DNA from: an uncultured Pirellulaceae bacterium
GTDB taxonomy: Bacteria; Planctomycetota; Planctomycetia; Pirellulales; Pirellulaceae
Direction of reading: 5' to 3'
NCBI GenBank assembly: GCA_934278005.1
Contig: CAKQWG010000068.1
Location: 1-16,971, forward strand
DNA length: 16,971 nt
Under the pieces are notes generated by a model that saw nothing but the letters and a program-made list of their open reading frames with translations, searched no databases and was not told the origin of the DNA. The number at the start of each line of letters is the position of its first letter. Within the stretch, counting starts at the first letter, position 1. A program made the translations under genes and the position numbers. Positions 1 through 8,122 of this stretch are shown piece by piece.

Positions 1-38
1 CGGCTGGTTTAGGATCGGCTGGTTTAGGATCGGCTGGT
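1..38. repeat. 15-bp tandem repeat encoding DPKPA
   Basis: The unit CGGCTGGTTTAGGAT occurs at 1-15 and 16-30, with a partial third copy at 31-38. The unit is a multiple of three, so it adds whole DPKPA pentapeptides on the minus strand inside the truncated secreted protein. The array may continue beyond the window edge. Confidence 0.8.
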
Positions 39-508
39 GCGGCGGGTTGCGAACCGGCGGCGTTGTGGTTGGCCGCGTCGGAAGGACTGGCTTCGGCAGG
101 CTCCAAGTCTTTGGGCTGCTCTGGTTGATGCACGCTCGGCGGCGGGCTGCTCGGAGTCGCTGAGCCGTCTTTTGCGGGAGCTTCTCGATCGCTATGAGGC
201 ACTTGCGACGACTCGGAGTGCGCTCCAGGATTTTGCTCGACGGTTTGCGGTGCAGCAAATTCCGCAGACTGGCAGGGCAACTCGATGGTTTCGCCACAGC
301 AGTTGCTGCTAGGCAAAACTTCCATAGGCGGATTGTAGCAGTCGCTCACCACCGCGGGCGCACACTGGACACTCGGTGCGCACTGTACGGCACGCTTGCC
401 GAACAAGTTGCACAGTCCGCGGCCGGCCCAGGCGGGATTGAAAGTAATGATTGTCGTCAACGTTCCGACCGTCACACATCGAAACCAATATCGAAAACCT
501 CTAGTCAT
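1..508 (-). CDS. Secreted Cys/Pro-rich protein, N-terminal part (truncated by window edge)
   Basis: An open frame with no stop runs off the left edge; 169 codons are visible. From ATG 508 the protein begins with a basic n-region (MTRGFRYWFR), a hydrophobic stretch at residues 11-23 and an AWA cleavage site near residue 28, a classic Sec signal peptide. The mature part has Cys at 33, 43, 49, 57, 70, 71 and 79, including two QCAP pairs. From about residue 85 it becomes low-complexity, rich in Pro, Ala, Ser, Glu and Gln, and it ends here in DPKPA repeats. ATG 517 is also in frame, but ATG 508 has a GGGGA eight bases upstream and gives the cleaner signal peptide. I do not recognise the family. 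An exported protein with a disulfide-bonded head and an extended linker is a reasonable reading. The C-terminal domain, which would show its role, lies outside the window. Confidence 0.72.
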   Translation of the reverse strand, partial: MTRGFRYWFRCVTVGTLTTIITFNPAWAGRGLCNLFGKRAVQCAPSVQCAPAVVSDCYNPPMEVLPSSNCCGETIELPCQSAEFAAPQTVEQNPGAHSESSQVPHSDREAPAKDGSATPSSPPPSVHQPEQPKDLEPAEASPSDAANHNAAGSQPAAPADPKPADPKPA

Positions 509-556
509 GTTGGACATCCCCGTAGTCTCGGGACCTTATTTCGCAAAGATCTCAGA

Positions 557-585
557 AAGATATATCGCTTATGCTACTCAGTCAA
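557..585 (-). promoter_or_regulatory. Possible sigma70-type promoter for the secreted protein gene
   Basis: On the minus strand TTGACT (585-580) and TATCTT (562-557) are separated by 17 bases, a good -35 match and a fair -10 match. Transcription would start near 550 and leave a leader of about 40 bases before ATG 508. This is a motif match only; planctomycete promoters are poorly defined. Confidence 0.35.
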
Positions 586-726
586 ATCGGGTCGACCAAG
601 CAGGTTAGGTAAGACTCTACCATCTGTAAGCGCGAAATACAAGAAAAAGGCAGCAAATGTGACGATGAACCCGGTTAACCGGCCAATTGCCTTACTTTAC
701 CCGCTGCGCAGTCCTGTTGTGGACCG

Positions 727-754
727 CGCTTTTGAGGGGGAAATCGCTTTTGAG
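727..754. repeat. Short direct repeat CGCTTTTGAG, two copies
   Basis: The ten bases CGCTTTTGAG occur at 727-736 and 745-754, eight bases apart, just downstream of the yhaN-like stop codon. AGGGGG (735-740) can also pair with CCCCCT (760-765) around a 19-base loop, but no T tract follows on the minus strand, so a standard terminator is not supported. The rest of 509-775 shows no gene on either strand. Confidence 0.4.
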
Positions 755-775
755 CCATGCCCCCTGCCTAACGCT

Positions 776-3700
776 TCATTTCTCTTCGACGAGATGCTGC
801 GAATTTCGATTCCACCATAGATCCGGCGGCGGAGTACCATCGTCAGAGGTATCTTCCGAATCGACCCATCCCCAAGCCGATCGCTCGGGATTGCGTTCGT
901 ACCACAGCCAATCGATCTCAGGCTGTTCGACAACGACCATGCGGCGGGCTTGGACGCGTGGCTTCCTGGCTACAGGAGCGGCAGGGGCCGGTTCGGGATC
1001 ATCGACGTCTTCGTCGACTTCAGCCGCAGCCTCAGCCACAACGGCTTGCTCCGCTGGAGCTGGCTCGGCAATTTCCGCCTGTTCTGGTTCCACTTCCGGT
1101 TCGTGTATTTCCTCGGCGATATCCTGTACGACTTCTTCCGTCTCCTGCGGCTGTAATACCGACGAAGGCAGAGCCGGCGACTCCGCGGTTTGTGGTTGAT
1201 AGAAGATCTCGGCCTCGCCAGCTTGCCCTTGGTTGGGCAGCACGCGGACTTGAACGTCGATCGCATCAAAGATCCGCATGATATGTTCGTGACAAGTAAA
1301 CATGATCACTTGGTGTCCCAATGAGGCAAAGTCTCGCAGCACTTTTGCGGCAGACTCTGCGCGAACTGAGTCGAAGTTCACCAGCACATCGTCCAACACG
1401 AGCGGCAAGGTCACACCGCGGCGGGCGTAGGCAGCGGCCAGCGACAAACGCAGGGCGATAAATACAGCTTCGCGCGTGCCGCGCGAGAGCACCTCCAGCG
1501 GCAGAGCTTGACCAGTTGCATTGTCTATCCGCAATTGGTTCTTACCCAGCGGCGTCCAAATGCGAACGTACTTGCCCTCGGTCAACTGGTTTAAAAAAGC
1601 GGAAGCTTCGCGCAAGGTCTCCGGCTGCCGCTCGGTCTCGTAGACTTCGCAGACGTTATCGAGCAATTGCGTCGTGACAGCCAGCGTTTGCCAGTGCTCA
1701 CCGCAGGCGCGCAGTTGGTTTTCGATACAAGCGAGCTCTAGCTTGCATTCGGCCAAGCGGTGGTTAGCCGCCAAGGACCTCATCTCCTGCCCCAACTCGC
1801 CCTGTCGCAGATGCAATTGTTCGACGCGTTGCTCAGCTTGCTGCGTACGCTGCGAGATCTGCTCCCAGCGCTTTTCCAACTCGTCAGCTCCCGGGCTGTC
1901 GAGCAACCTGGCAACGGTTTCATACGGCACTGAGCCACCGATAACAGCGACGATGCGTTCGGCTAGCTCGCTCAGCTGTTTGGTCATCTTTTCATGTTGC
2001 TCTTTGACGCCCAACAGTTCCAACAGCTGCTCTTCAGATTCACAGCCGATTTCGGCCAGCAGCGCGCTATGCGTGCGATGGATCTTGTCGAGGGCTTTTT
2101 GCACGGCGGCGGACTGTTTGGATAACTGCAGGTCCTGATCCTTCAGATTGCGTTTTTGCAGGATATACTGCTCCTGAGAACTGATCAGACTGGTCAGCTT
2201 GGCCAATTGGTCCAGCGCTCGAGTAGCGCTTTCGACATTCGCCCTCAACGGTTCCGTTTTGGTTTGATCCTGCAGGCTATGGCGGGCTTTCATTTTCGCT
2301 TCGCTGCGACTACCCATATCCTCGAACTCGTCGTCATTGTCGGTATTAGCAGCTTGATTTCCAACCGAGTCGCTAGCAGCCTTAGCGGCAAAGGCTTGCC
2401 GCGCCAGCGAATCGATGCGCTGGGTTAGGGTGCCCAGTTCCAGCTGCCGAGTTTCCAGCTCCTCTTCCAGGCTCTGCATGCGTCGTCGCGTTTGCAGCAG
2501 CGAGTCGTACCCCTCGGCCATAATGCGAATGCTCTTCGGAGATAGCGACTCGGTCAGTCCCAGGTGGCTGAGCGTCTTTTGCCACTGGCTGCGTGCGCTG
2601 CGCAGCGATTCGGCGGCTTGCACGGCCCGCTTGCGAGCAGCCTTGTAGCGGTCGCTGGCGGCTTGAAGATTGTGCTGAACAGGCAGCAAGCTCTCGAGAG
2701 CAGCGATCTCACTTTCGGCTTCACGCATCCGCGTTTCAACCGGCGCCGGACTAGCCGGCAGGCGCCGATCGAATTCGTCGCGTTCTACCTCTGTCTTGCG
2801 GATCTCTTTGCGCAGCGCGTCAATTTGGTCCTCCACGTCCTCCAGGTCGGTGACTGTCGAGCGATCCAGCACGTTGCTCCACATCAAACCGAAAAAGAGC
2901 ATGAACATGCCGCATACGACGAACAGCAAGCCGTTGGTCGAATCTGGGGCACCGCCGTCGTTGAAGAATGGCAGTAGCTTGCCGAGCCCCCACAGAAATA
3001 GAAATGCTCCACCGACAAACAGAATGCCCATCAAGAACGAACGCTCTACCGGCAGAGCCTCATCGACGGCCAAGTCGAGAGCTTCCTCTTCCAACTGTTC
3101 ACGCCGCTGCAGTAGTTTGTCGAGAGCTTCTTGGACCTGGGTGCGTTTGCGCAGCAGGCCGATCAATTCCGCGTTAGCCTGCATGGCTGCATGGATGTCG
3201 CCATGGGATCGATTCTCGAGCGCTTGGCTGATTTCTTTGGCCAGTCGATCGGCTTCTTTCTTATCGACTTCGCTCTGTTGCTTAGCTTGTTTCAGGCGAT
3301 TCGACCACAGGCGAACTTCGCTCGCCGGTTCTGCCAATTGATTGATGGCCTGCCGCGACAGATCAGGCATCTTCGCCAAACGCCGATCGTCCAGCAAAGC
3401 TTGCTGATCCTCCTCAGTGATGCCCAGCCGCTTGGCGTCTTCCAAGAGCTGCTGGCGCGTTTGCTGGATCTGCCCTTCGACGCGCTGTACGTTTTTCTGC
3501 AGGGCACCTATCCAGGGAGCCTGTTCGGCGGCCGCTTCGACCTTGGCGGCCAGTTCCAAGATGCCTCGTCGCAGTGGAAGTCCGCGAGCTTGCTCGCGCA
3601 GAGCCCTGCGCTGTTGCCGCAGCTCGCCCAGCTTCAGCTCACGCTCGCGCGCCTGCTCCGATAATTCGGCCAATCGTGCGGCGGCGGTCTCTGGTAGGTC

Positions 3701-4507
3701 GGTGCGTGCGGCCAGCTGCTGAATCTGCTGCTGCAAGTCGGCGCGCTTGATCCACGTCGGGCGGACACCGATAGCGACCTCATACGTTTTGGCCTCCAAC
3801 TCCCACTGAGCGATACGCTGCTTCAGATCGTCCAGCTCGTTACTCTGCGTATTGCGCAGGGCCGCCAACTCGCTCCAGCGGCGGCCGTGACTGGTCAAAT
3901 GGTCGATTTCATCGCGCAGTTTCTCACGCTGGAGCATCAAACGCTGCATTTGGCCATCGTCGGGCGTGGTGCCTACGATCAGCTGCCGAGCCGCCTTGAG
4001 TTGTCGAGTAACGTCGACTAGGGAGACGCGATCGAGCCCGCTCGATAACTTGTACAGTTCGTCGGCCGCCGCCGTGTCGTCCAGCGTGCTCAGCTCCTGC
4101 AGTTCGCGCAGGCCGATGGCAAATACGTTAGTAAAAATGCTCTCGTCCACCTGCCCGAGCAGCATCGCCAATCGGTGCTGGCCCTGCGATAATCCATCAC
4201 TGCCCGTGACGGTCAGATGGCCGCCGGTCGCGCCTTGATCCAGCTGAGCTCGGCGACTGATTTCATAGCCCCCGCCCGGCCCGGTGACGCGGATCGCCCC
4301 ACCCGGTTTGCCGCCGTATACCGGCGGCAGGTAACGCATTCGCCGATGCTCGGTAAAACCGTAAAACATCGTACGCAGAAAATGCATCAGCGTCGTTTTA
4401 CCCGCTTCGTTGGGCCCGTAGAAAACCGTCATTGTGTCGGGCATGGAATGCACCGACAGGCCCGACCAAACGCCGAAACCATCGATTTGTATGTCTTTGA
4501 TTCTCAT
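776..4507 (-). CDS. yhaN: YhaN-like (Rad50/SMC-type) ATPase with transmembrane hairpin in the coiled coil
   Basis: A 1243-residue ABC/SMC-type ATPase of the YhaN group. Walker A is GPNEAGKTT at 31-39. The signature region SRGTREA starts at 1008, Walker B is LPLVLDD at 1034-1040, and an H-loop-like TCHEH lies at 1071-1075. Two long Gln/Glu/Arg-rich coiled coils, about 185-490 and 550-955, flank two hydrophobic helices at about 491-515 and 526-548. These helices sit where Rad50 has its zinc hook, and no CxxC is present. A charged low-complexity insert at about 710-755 interrupts the second coil. After the ATPase head, residues 1105-1185 are an acidic Pro/Ala/Glu linker, and 1195-1235 carry six Trp. 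The start overlaps the phosphoesterase stop (ATGA), with GAGGA nine bases upstream. Known relatives act in DNA end processing with a YhaO/SbcD partner. Here the ATP-driven, membrane-linked role is inferred. The gene symbol means homology only. Confidence 0.85.
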   Translation of the reverse strand: MRIKDIQIDGFGVWSGLSVHSMPDTMTVFYGPNEAGKTTLMHFLRTMFYGFTEHRRMRYLPPVYGGKPGGAIRVTGPGGGYEISRRAQLDQGATGGHLTVTGSDGLSQGQHRLAMLLGQVDESIFTNVFAIGLRELQELSTLDDTAAADELYKLSSGLDRVSLVDVTRQLKAARQLIVGTTPDDGQMQRLMLQREKLRDEIDHLTSHGRRWSELAALRNTQSNELDDLKQRIAQWELEAKTYEVAIGVRPTWIKRADLQQQIQQLAARTDLPETAAARLAELSEQARERELKLGELRQQRRALREQARGLPLRRGILELAAKVEAAAEQAPWIGALQKNVQRVEGQIQQTRQQLLEDAKRLGITEEDQQALLDDRRLAKMPDLSRQAINQLAEPASEVRLWSNRLKQAKQQSEVDKKEADRLAKEISQALENRSHGDIHAAMQANAELIGLLRKRTQVQEALDKLLQRREQLEEEALDLAVDEALPVERSFLMGILFVGGAFLFLWGLGKLLPFFNDGGAPDSTNGLLFVVCGMFMLFFGLMWSNVLDRSTVTDLEDVEDQIDALRKEIRKTEVERDEFDRRLPASPAPVETRMREAESEIAALESLLPVQHNLQAASDRYKAARKRAVQAAESLRSARSQWQKTLSHLGLTESLSPKSIRIMAEGYDSLLQTRRRMQSLEEELETRQLELGTLTQRIDSLARQAFAAKAASDSVGNQAANTDNDDEFEDMGSRSEAKMKARHSLQDQTKTEPLRANVESATRALDQLAKLTSLISSQEQYILQKRNLKDQDLQLSKQSAAVQKALDKIHRTHSALLAEIGCESEEQLLELLGVKEQHEKMTKQLSELAERIVAVIGGSVPYETVARLLDSPGADELEKRWEQISQRTQQAEQRVEQLHLRQGELGQEMRSLAANHRLAECKLELACIENQLRACGEHWQTLAVTTQLLDNVCEVYETERQPETLREASAFLNQLTEGKYVRIWTPLGKNQLRIDNATGQALPLEVLSRGTREAVFIALRLSLAAAYARRGVTLPLVLDDVLVNFDSVRAESAAKVLRDFASLGHQVIMFTCHEHIMRIFDAIDVQVRVLPNQGQAGEAEIFYQPQTAESPALPSSVLQPQETEEVVQDIAEEIHEPEVEPEQAEIAEPAPAEQAVVAEAAAEVDEDVDDPEPAPAAPVARKPRVQARRMVVVEQPEIDWLWYERNPERSAWGWVDSEDTSDDGTPPPDLWWNRNSQHLVEEK

Positions 4508-5763
4508 TTTTCGGATCCTCCGAAACGCCTCGTGGAGGCCACTAAGTCAACTTTATGGCCGCGTAATAAATCAACACCCAGCAAAGTGCTCTTTTCCAGA
4601 GTCGCGATAGGCGAGGCCCCGGAGAGCGAGGATTGCCAGACGCTCGACGCCGGGGTTTCCGCGTCAATGATCGGCTTGGAATTGACGCGTTTGCCCGCGT
4701 CCTTGCGATGGGCGGCCGCAGTCCGCAGGAAGTCGCCCAAAATCGTATCTTCTTCTTTCCACTTGGCCGGCAATTCTTTGGGAGGCAAAATCTCCATCTC
4801 CAGCGACCAACAGCTCGGCTGTCCGTGACCAAATTCGCGTCGCAACCAACCGAGTAAATCCTCAATTGCAGTGGGGCCCACTACCGCCGCGTTCTCCAAA
4901 TCCATATGCACTCGCCATTTCACCAACAGATGTCGCCCCGAAGCCTCGCTCTGTAGACGCGCCACGCGTTTGGAAAGCAATTGGCGCAAGTCGCGGCCCA
5001 AAGCCACATCGTCCGCATCGATGTCTTGCGTCGCATAGCGGACTAGGTCGATGCCGATCGAGTGGATTTGTAAGTTGCGCTGGGCGTCGACGTCGACCAG
5101 CACGAATCCGTGTTCGCCGGGCTCACTCAGCGAGCGGGCCTGAGGGGTGCCACAGTAGCGAATGACCGGTTGCTCCCCCTGAAGTGTCTCGGCTTGATGC
5201 TGACCACCCAAGGCCCAGTAGTCGACGCGTTCAGCGGCCAGCGTTTCACTGTCCGCTTGACCAAATCCAACGCCAATCACAAAGTTGTCGTCTGGGTCGT
5301 GGGCATATTCAGCCGCGCGAACGTTCTCAGCTCCCTGACTGCTGCGTCCCAATAGTGTTACCAATGGCGTCTGATGGCGCCGGAAGGTGATTTGCTCCAC
5401 CTCTTGCTTAGAAAACACATGCACGTTGTTCGGCAAGTTCACCGCATCAGGCCAACGCTCCGGGTCGTCAACCGTGCCGCCCGCCCAGTAGACATGAATA
5501 CCGCGCTGGCGCAGCGCTTCGAACTGGTCCAGCAAGAAGGCTACGCCCTGCGCGCCGCAGGTTAATGGATTGAGCAAGTCGCCTGAGAGGATGACGAAGT
5601 CGACGTTTTCGACAACGGCGTGCTCAAATACCGCTTCGGCAGCCTTCCAGGGCGCTTCGACGAGCGTCTTTTTCAGGTTTTCGGGCAGATCGAGAATGTC
5701 CTGGAGAGGACGCTCCAGGTGAAAATCGCTGGCATGGATGAAGCGGAATGATTCCTTGGCCAT
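4504..5763 (-). CDS. yhaO: YhaO/SbcD/Mre11-like calcineurin-type phosphoesterase with degenerate active site
   Basis: A 419-residue protein from ATG 5763, which has AAGGA six bases upstream. A longer frame would need TTG at 5796. The N-terminal half has the Mre11-type layout. Motif I is ASDFH with D13 and H15, and motif II is SGDLL with G61-D62. The place of the usual GNHD/E motif reads AGGTVDD (about 94-100). The usual histidine motif IV region reads GVGFG (164-168). The usual GHxH reads GGQH (186-189), keeping only the second His. GTPQARS (205 onward) is the normal family segment after the catalytic core. The C-terminal half resembles the capping and helical part that binds the ATPase. It is translationally coupled to the yhaN-like gene, which supports a complex. 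In this family the pair cuts or trims DNA ends. With Asn and two His apparently missing, catalysis here is doubtful and a scaffold role is possible. Confidence 0.82.
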   Translation of the reverse strand: MAKESFRFIHASDFHLERPLQDILDLPENLKKTLVEAPWKAAEAVFEHAVVENVDFVILSGDLLNPLTCGAQGVAFLLDQFEALRQRGIHVYWAGGTVDDPERWPDAVNLPNNVHVFSKQEVEQITFRRHQTPLVTLLGRSSQGAENVRAAEYAHDPDDNFVIGVGFGQADSETLAAERVDYWALGGQHQAETLQGEQPVIRYCGTPQARSLSEPGEHGFVLVDVDAQRNLQIHSIGIDLVRYATQDIDADDVALGRDLRQLLSKRVARLQSEASGRHLLVKWRVHMDLENAAVVGPTAIEDLLGWLRREFGHGQPSCWSLEMEILPPKELPAKWKEEDTILGDFLRTAAAHRKDAGKRVNSKPIIDAETPASSVWQSSLSGASPIATLEKSTLLGVDLLRGHKVDLVASTRRFGGSEK

Positions 5764-5769
5764 GGCCTG

Positions 5770-5774
5770 TCCTT
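5770..5774 (-). promoter_or_regulatory. Ribosome binding site fixing the YhaO-like start
   Basis: AAGGA on the minus strand lies six bases before ATG 5763, with a second AAGGA directly upstream of it. It favours ATG 5763 over the in-frame TTG at 5796. Confidence 0.6.
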
Positions 5775-5802
5775 CCTTGGTGTGCGCGAGCTTCAATAAC
5801 TT

Positions 5803-5820
5803 GCGCGGGAAAGTCCGCGC
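5803..5820 (-). other. Perfect 6-bp inverted repeat in the leader of the YhaO/YhaN operon
   Basis: GCGCGG (5803-5808) and CCGCGC (5815-5820) flank a six-base loop about 40 bases upstream of ATG 5763. The stem is all G-C, so it could form in the mRNA leader or serve as a small operator. The remainder of 5764-5938 shows no gene. Confidence 0.35.
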
Positions 5821-5938
5821 CGCTGAAGTGTCGCCAGTTTAGCGTATTATGCCAAGCTGTGCCAACGCCGTTTCTTGCCCAGTCCCAAACGCAGCCGCGA
5901 TTTGTTGAAAATGCAGCGAGTCGCTATGCCTCTTTTTG

Positions 5939-6943
5939 CTACGCCTCTACTTCGCGGACAAATTGGAACTCCCGGCCATGACTGGCCAGATAGAAGGCGA
6001 TGCCAATGCCAGCAATGGTAAGCGTGATCAGTCGATAGACGGTAGCAACAAGCACGGCCGAGAACTTAGCCGGTAAATCGGGCAGTTGCTGGAACAATCC
6101 AGCCAGGGCTCCCTCTTGCACGCCGATCCCGCCCGGAGCCAAGGGCAGCGCGCCGGCGGCCATGCCAGGTGGCACAACCATCAAATGCTGCTGTAGCGTA
6201 GGATGTTCCGAATAAATGCCACAGGATATCAAATAGACCGTCGTAGCCAACAGCGTATGTACGCAAATGGCCAAGCCGACCATCCACACCAGCACCTGGG
6301 GCGAGCCGCGTAGTTGTCGAACGGCGCGGGCCATCCGTGCGAGCGTTTCGCCGACGGCCGGCAACGCAGCCAGCCTAAAAATCATGCGGTCAAACCATGC
6401 GCCCGAAAGCATCGCGACCGCCAAGCCAGATACAGAGAACGCGGTGAACACCGCCGCGCCCCGTTTGATGCCAGTTAACAGTGGCGATTGGATGTGGCCG
6501 GAAAAGAGCACCAGCGTGAGCCAGGCCAGCATCAACAATCCCATCAAACCGATCGCTCGGTCCAGCAAGACGCTAGCCACTGCCTCGGGCCGCTTCTCCG
6601 GCCGATCACGCGCAACGAGGATTGCTTTGAAGACATCGCCACCGACGCTGCCAAAGGAAACAAAGTTCAGCAAATAGCCTAGAAATCCCAGTCGCAATGC
6701 CTCGCGGACCGTAAAGGGGATGTCAAAAGCCAGCACCAACAATCGCCACCGCATGATACTGGTCACGGTGGCAACGAGTGCTAATAGCTGAGCAGCCAAC
6801 AGCAACTCCCAGCGCTTGGGCTGGCTCCAAAACGCCCGGTAGTCCTCCCCTGGGACGCTCCACAGCAGATAGATAAACAAGCCAGCCGGCAAAGCCAGTT
6901 TGAGTGCGGTTAAGCCGATTCTCTTCAATGCCACCGGCTCCAT
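5939..6943 (-). CDS. Flippase-like membrane protein (lysylphosphatidylglycerol synthase TM domain, UPF0104 type)
   Basis: A 334-residue polytopic membrane protein with about eight hydrophobic segments. Family marks are RWRLLV near 66, the NFVSFGSVGGDVFKA block at 93-107 (normally N...P...GGD..KA), DRAIGL at 128-133, and APGGIGVQEG at 269-278. This matches the transmembrane domain family that includes the flippase half of MprF and many stand-alone homologues next to lipid or glycan genes. The catalytic aminoacyl-transfer domain of MprF is absent, so lipid aminoacylation is not expected. Moving a lipid or lipid-linked molecule across the inner membrane is the family-based inference, and the substrate is unknown. 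ATG 6943 has no clear ribosome site. The neighbours on either side do not suggest a pathway, and it may be transcribed alone. Confidence 0.82.
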   Translation of the reverse strand: MEPVALKRIGLTALKLALPAGLFIYLLWSVPGEDYRAFWSQPKRWELLLAAQLLALVATVTSIMRWRLLVLAFDIPFTVREALRLGFLGYLLNFVSFGSVGGDVFKAILVARDRPEKRPEAVASVLLDRAIGLMGLLMLAWLTLVLFSGHIQSPLLTGIKRGAAVFTAFSVSGLAVAMLSGAWFDRMIFRLAALPAVGETLARMARAVRQLRGSPQVLVWMVGLAICVHTLLATTVYLISCGIYSEHPTLQQHLMVVPPGMAAGALPLAPGGIGVQEGALAGLFQQLPDLPAKFSAVLVATVYRLITLTIAGIGIAFYLASHGREFQFVREVEA

Positions 6944-7111
6944 GAGGTACTTGTCGACTGTTAAGCAGGAAGCAATGAGGCATCCAGCGCATCGCTTTTA
7001 GCCATGCACTACGCGGCGATACATTGCACCGAACGGCAGACCGCGTCGCACGCATAAATCTAGACGCAAAAACCGTCTGCGACCGCGCACTGCTGTACTG
7101 CAGGGCCAGCT

Positions 7112-7978
7112 CTACTTGTCAAAAATCTTCTTAAATGCGTGGATGGTCGCTTCGCGGCCCGAGCGCGCAATGGAACGCGTCAACGGAATATGCTTGGGGC
7201 ACACCGCCACGCAGTTTTGCGCATTGCCGCAGGCCTGAACTCCACCGGGACCGGTCAGAGCGTCAAGCCGCTCAGCTTTGTTGTTCTTGCCAGTTGGGTT
7301 GTTGTTAAAAAGTACGCTCTGGCTGATGATCGCGGCACCCACGAAACCCTGGTTGTGCGCATCGGCCTTGCGCTGCTCAAATTGCTCATCCGATTCGCTG
7401 GGACGCCGATGAACTTCGATTTTCAAATACTGTGGACAAGCCTCCAGGCAGCAACCGCAGCTCATGCATTCGCTGAGCGGGTAGGCTTCTTCCTGTTGCT
7501 CGCGCGATTGTCGCGGGCCAGGGCCCATATCGTTGTAGGTGTCCACTGGAACCCAGGCTTTGATGCGTTTTAGGCCGGTGAACAAACGCGTACGATCAAC
7601 CATCAAATCGCGCACTACGGGAAACTTGCTCATGGGTTGCAATTCAATCTCGGTTGGATTGTCTTGCAGCAAGCGGTCGACCAGCGCCGAGCAGCTCTGC
7701 CGGACGCGGCCGTTGATGACCATCGTACAAGCCCCACAGACCTCCTCCAAACAGCCGCAATCCCAAGCGACGGGAGCGGTGTGCTCCCCTTCGACGGTAG
7801 TGGCTTGAGCGGCAATCCTTTGCAGCACACTGATAACATTCATATTGTCTTCGTACTGGATTTGGTGTCGCTGCCAATACGAGGGTTGCCCCGGACCATC
7901 CTGTCGCAATATCCGGACATTGATCTTTTCTGGGCGACGTTCGCTCTGTGCGGTATGGTCCGCGTCTGCTTTATGCAT
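7112..7978 (-). CDS. sdhB: Succinate dehydrogenase/fumarate reductase iron-sulfur subunit
   Basis: A 288-residue subunit that carries electrons from the flavoprotein to the membrane quinone site. The [2Fe-2S] loop CLEEVCGAC starts at C76, with C81, C84 and C96. The [4Fe-4S]/[3Fe-4S] ferredoxin half has CMSCGCCLEACP at 171-182 and CGNAQNCVAVCP at 250-261. The CLEEVCGAC wording and the single cytochrome b partner match the Bacillus-like class that works with menaquinone. Extra cysteines sit next to the cluster loops (C74, C176). The N-terminus has about 18 polar residues before the ferredoxin fold begins. The start at 7978 lacks a strong ribosome site. It is the last gene of the sdhC-sdhA-sdhB group but is separated from sdhA by 211 bases, unlike the usual tight spacing. 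Confidence 0.95.
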   Translation of the reverse strand: MHKADADHTAQSERRPEKINVRILRQDGPGQPSYWQRHQIQYEDNMNVISVLQRIAAQATTVEGEHTAPVAWDCGCLEEVCGACTMVINGRVRQSCSALVDRLLQDNPTEIELQPMSKFPVVRDLMVDRTRLFTGLKRIKAWVPVDTYNDMGPGPRQSREQQEEAYPLSECMSCGCCLEACPQYLKIEVHRRPSESDEQFEQRKADAHNQGFVGAAIISQSVLFNNNPTGKNNKAERLDALTGPGGVQACGNAQNCVAVCPKHIPLTRSIARSGREATIHAFKKIFDK

Positions 7979-8122
7979 GATCTAACATCCAAGCATGGAA
8001 TGAATTTGAGAATTGTCTGCTGTAACCAAAGTGTCACAGCTGTGCTAGTGTTTTTTTTAATTTTGAGATTGGGGCTGAAAAAAAGTGCGCGTCTTCCGTT
8101 TGTGCTGCACGCCTTGCTCCCC

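Noticed and set aside
671..682. 12-bp palindrome CCGGTTAACCGG
   Set aside because: It is perfect but short and isolated, with no promoter or second copy near it.
687..1281. Several plus-strand frames of 68-170 codons opposite the end of the ATPase gene
   Set aside because: They are Ser/Ala/Gly or Arg-rich antisense readings of the acidic Pro/Ala/Glu linker and have no ribosome site or family features.
7064..7080. AGACG/CGTCT inverted repeat downstream of sdhB as a terminator
   Set aside because: The stem is only five base pairs and no T tract follows on the minus strand.
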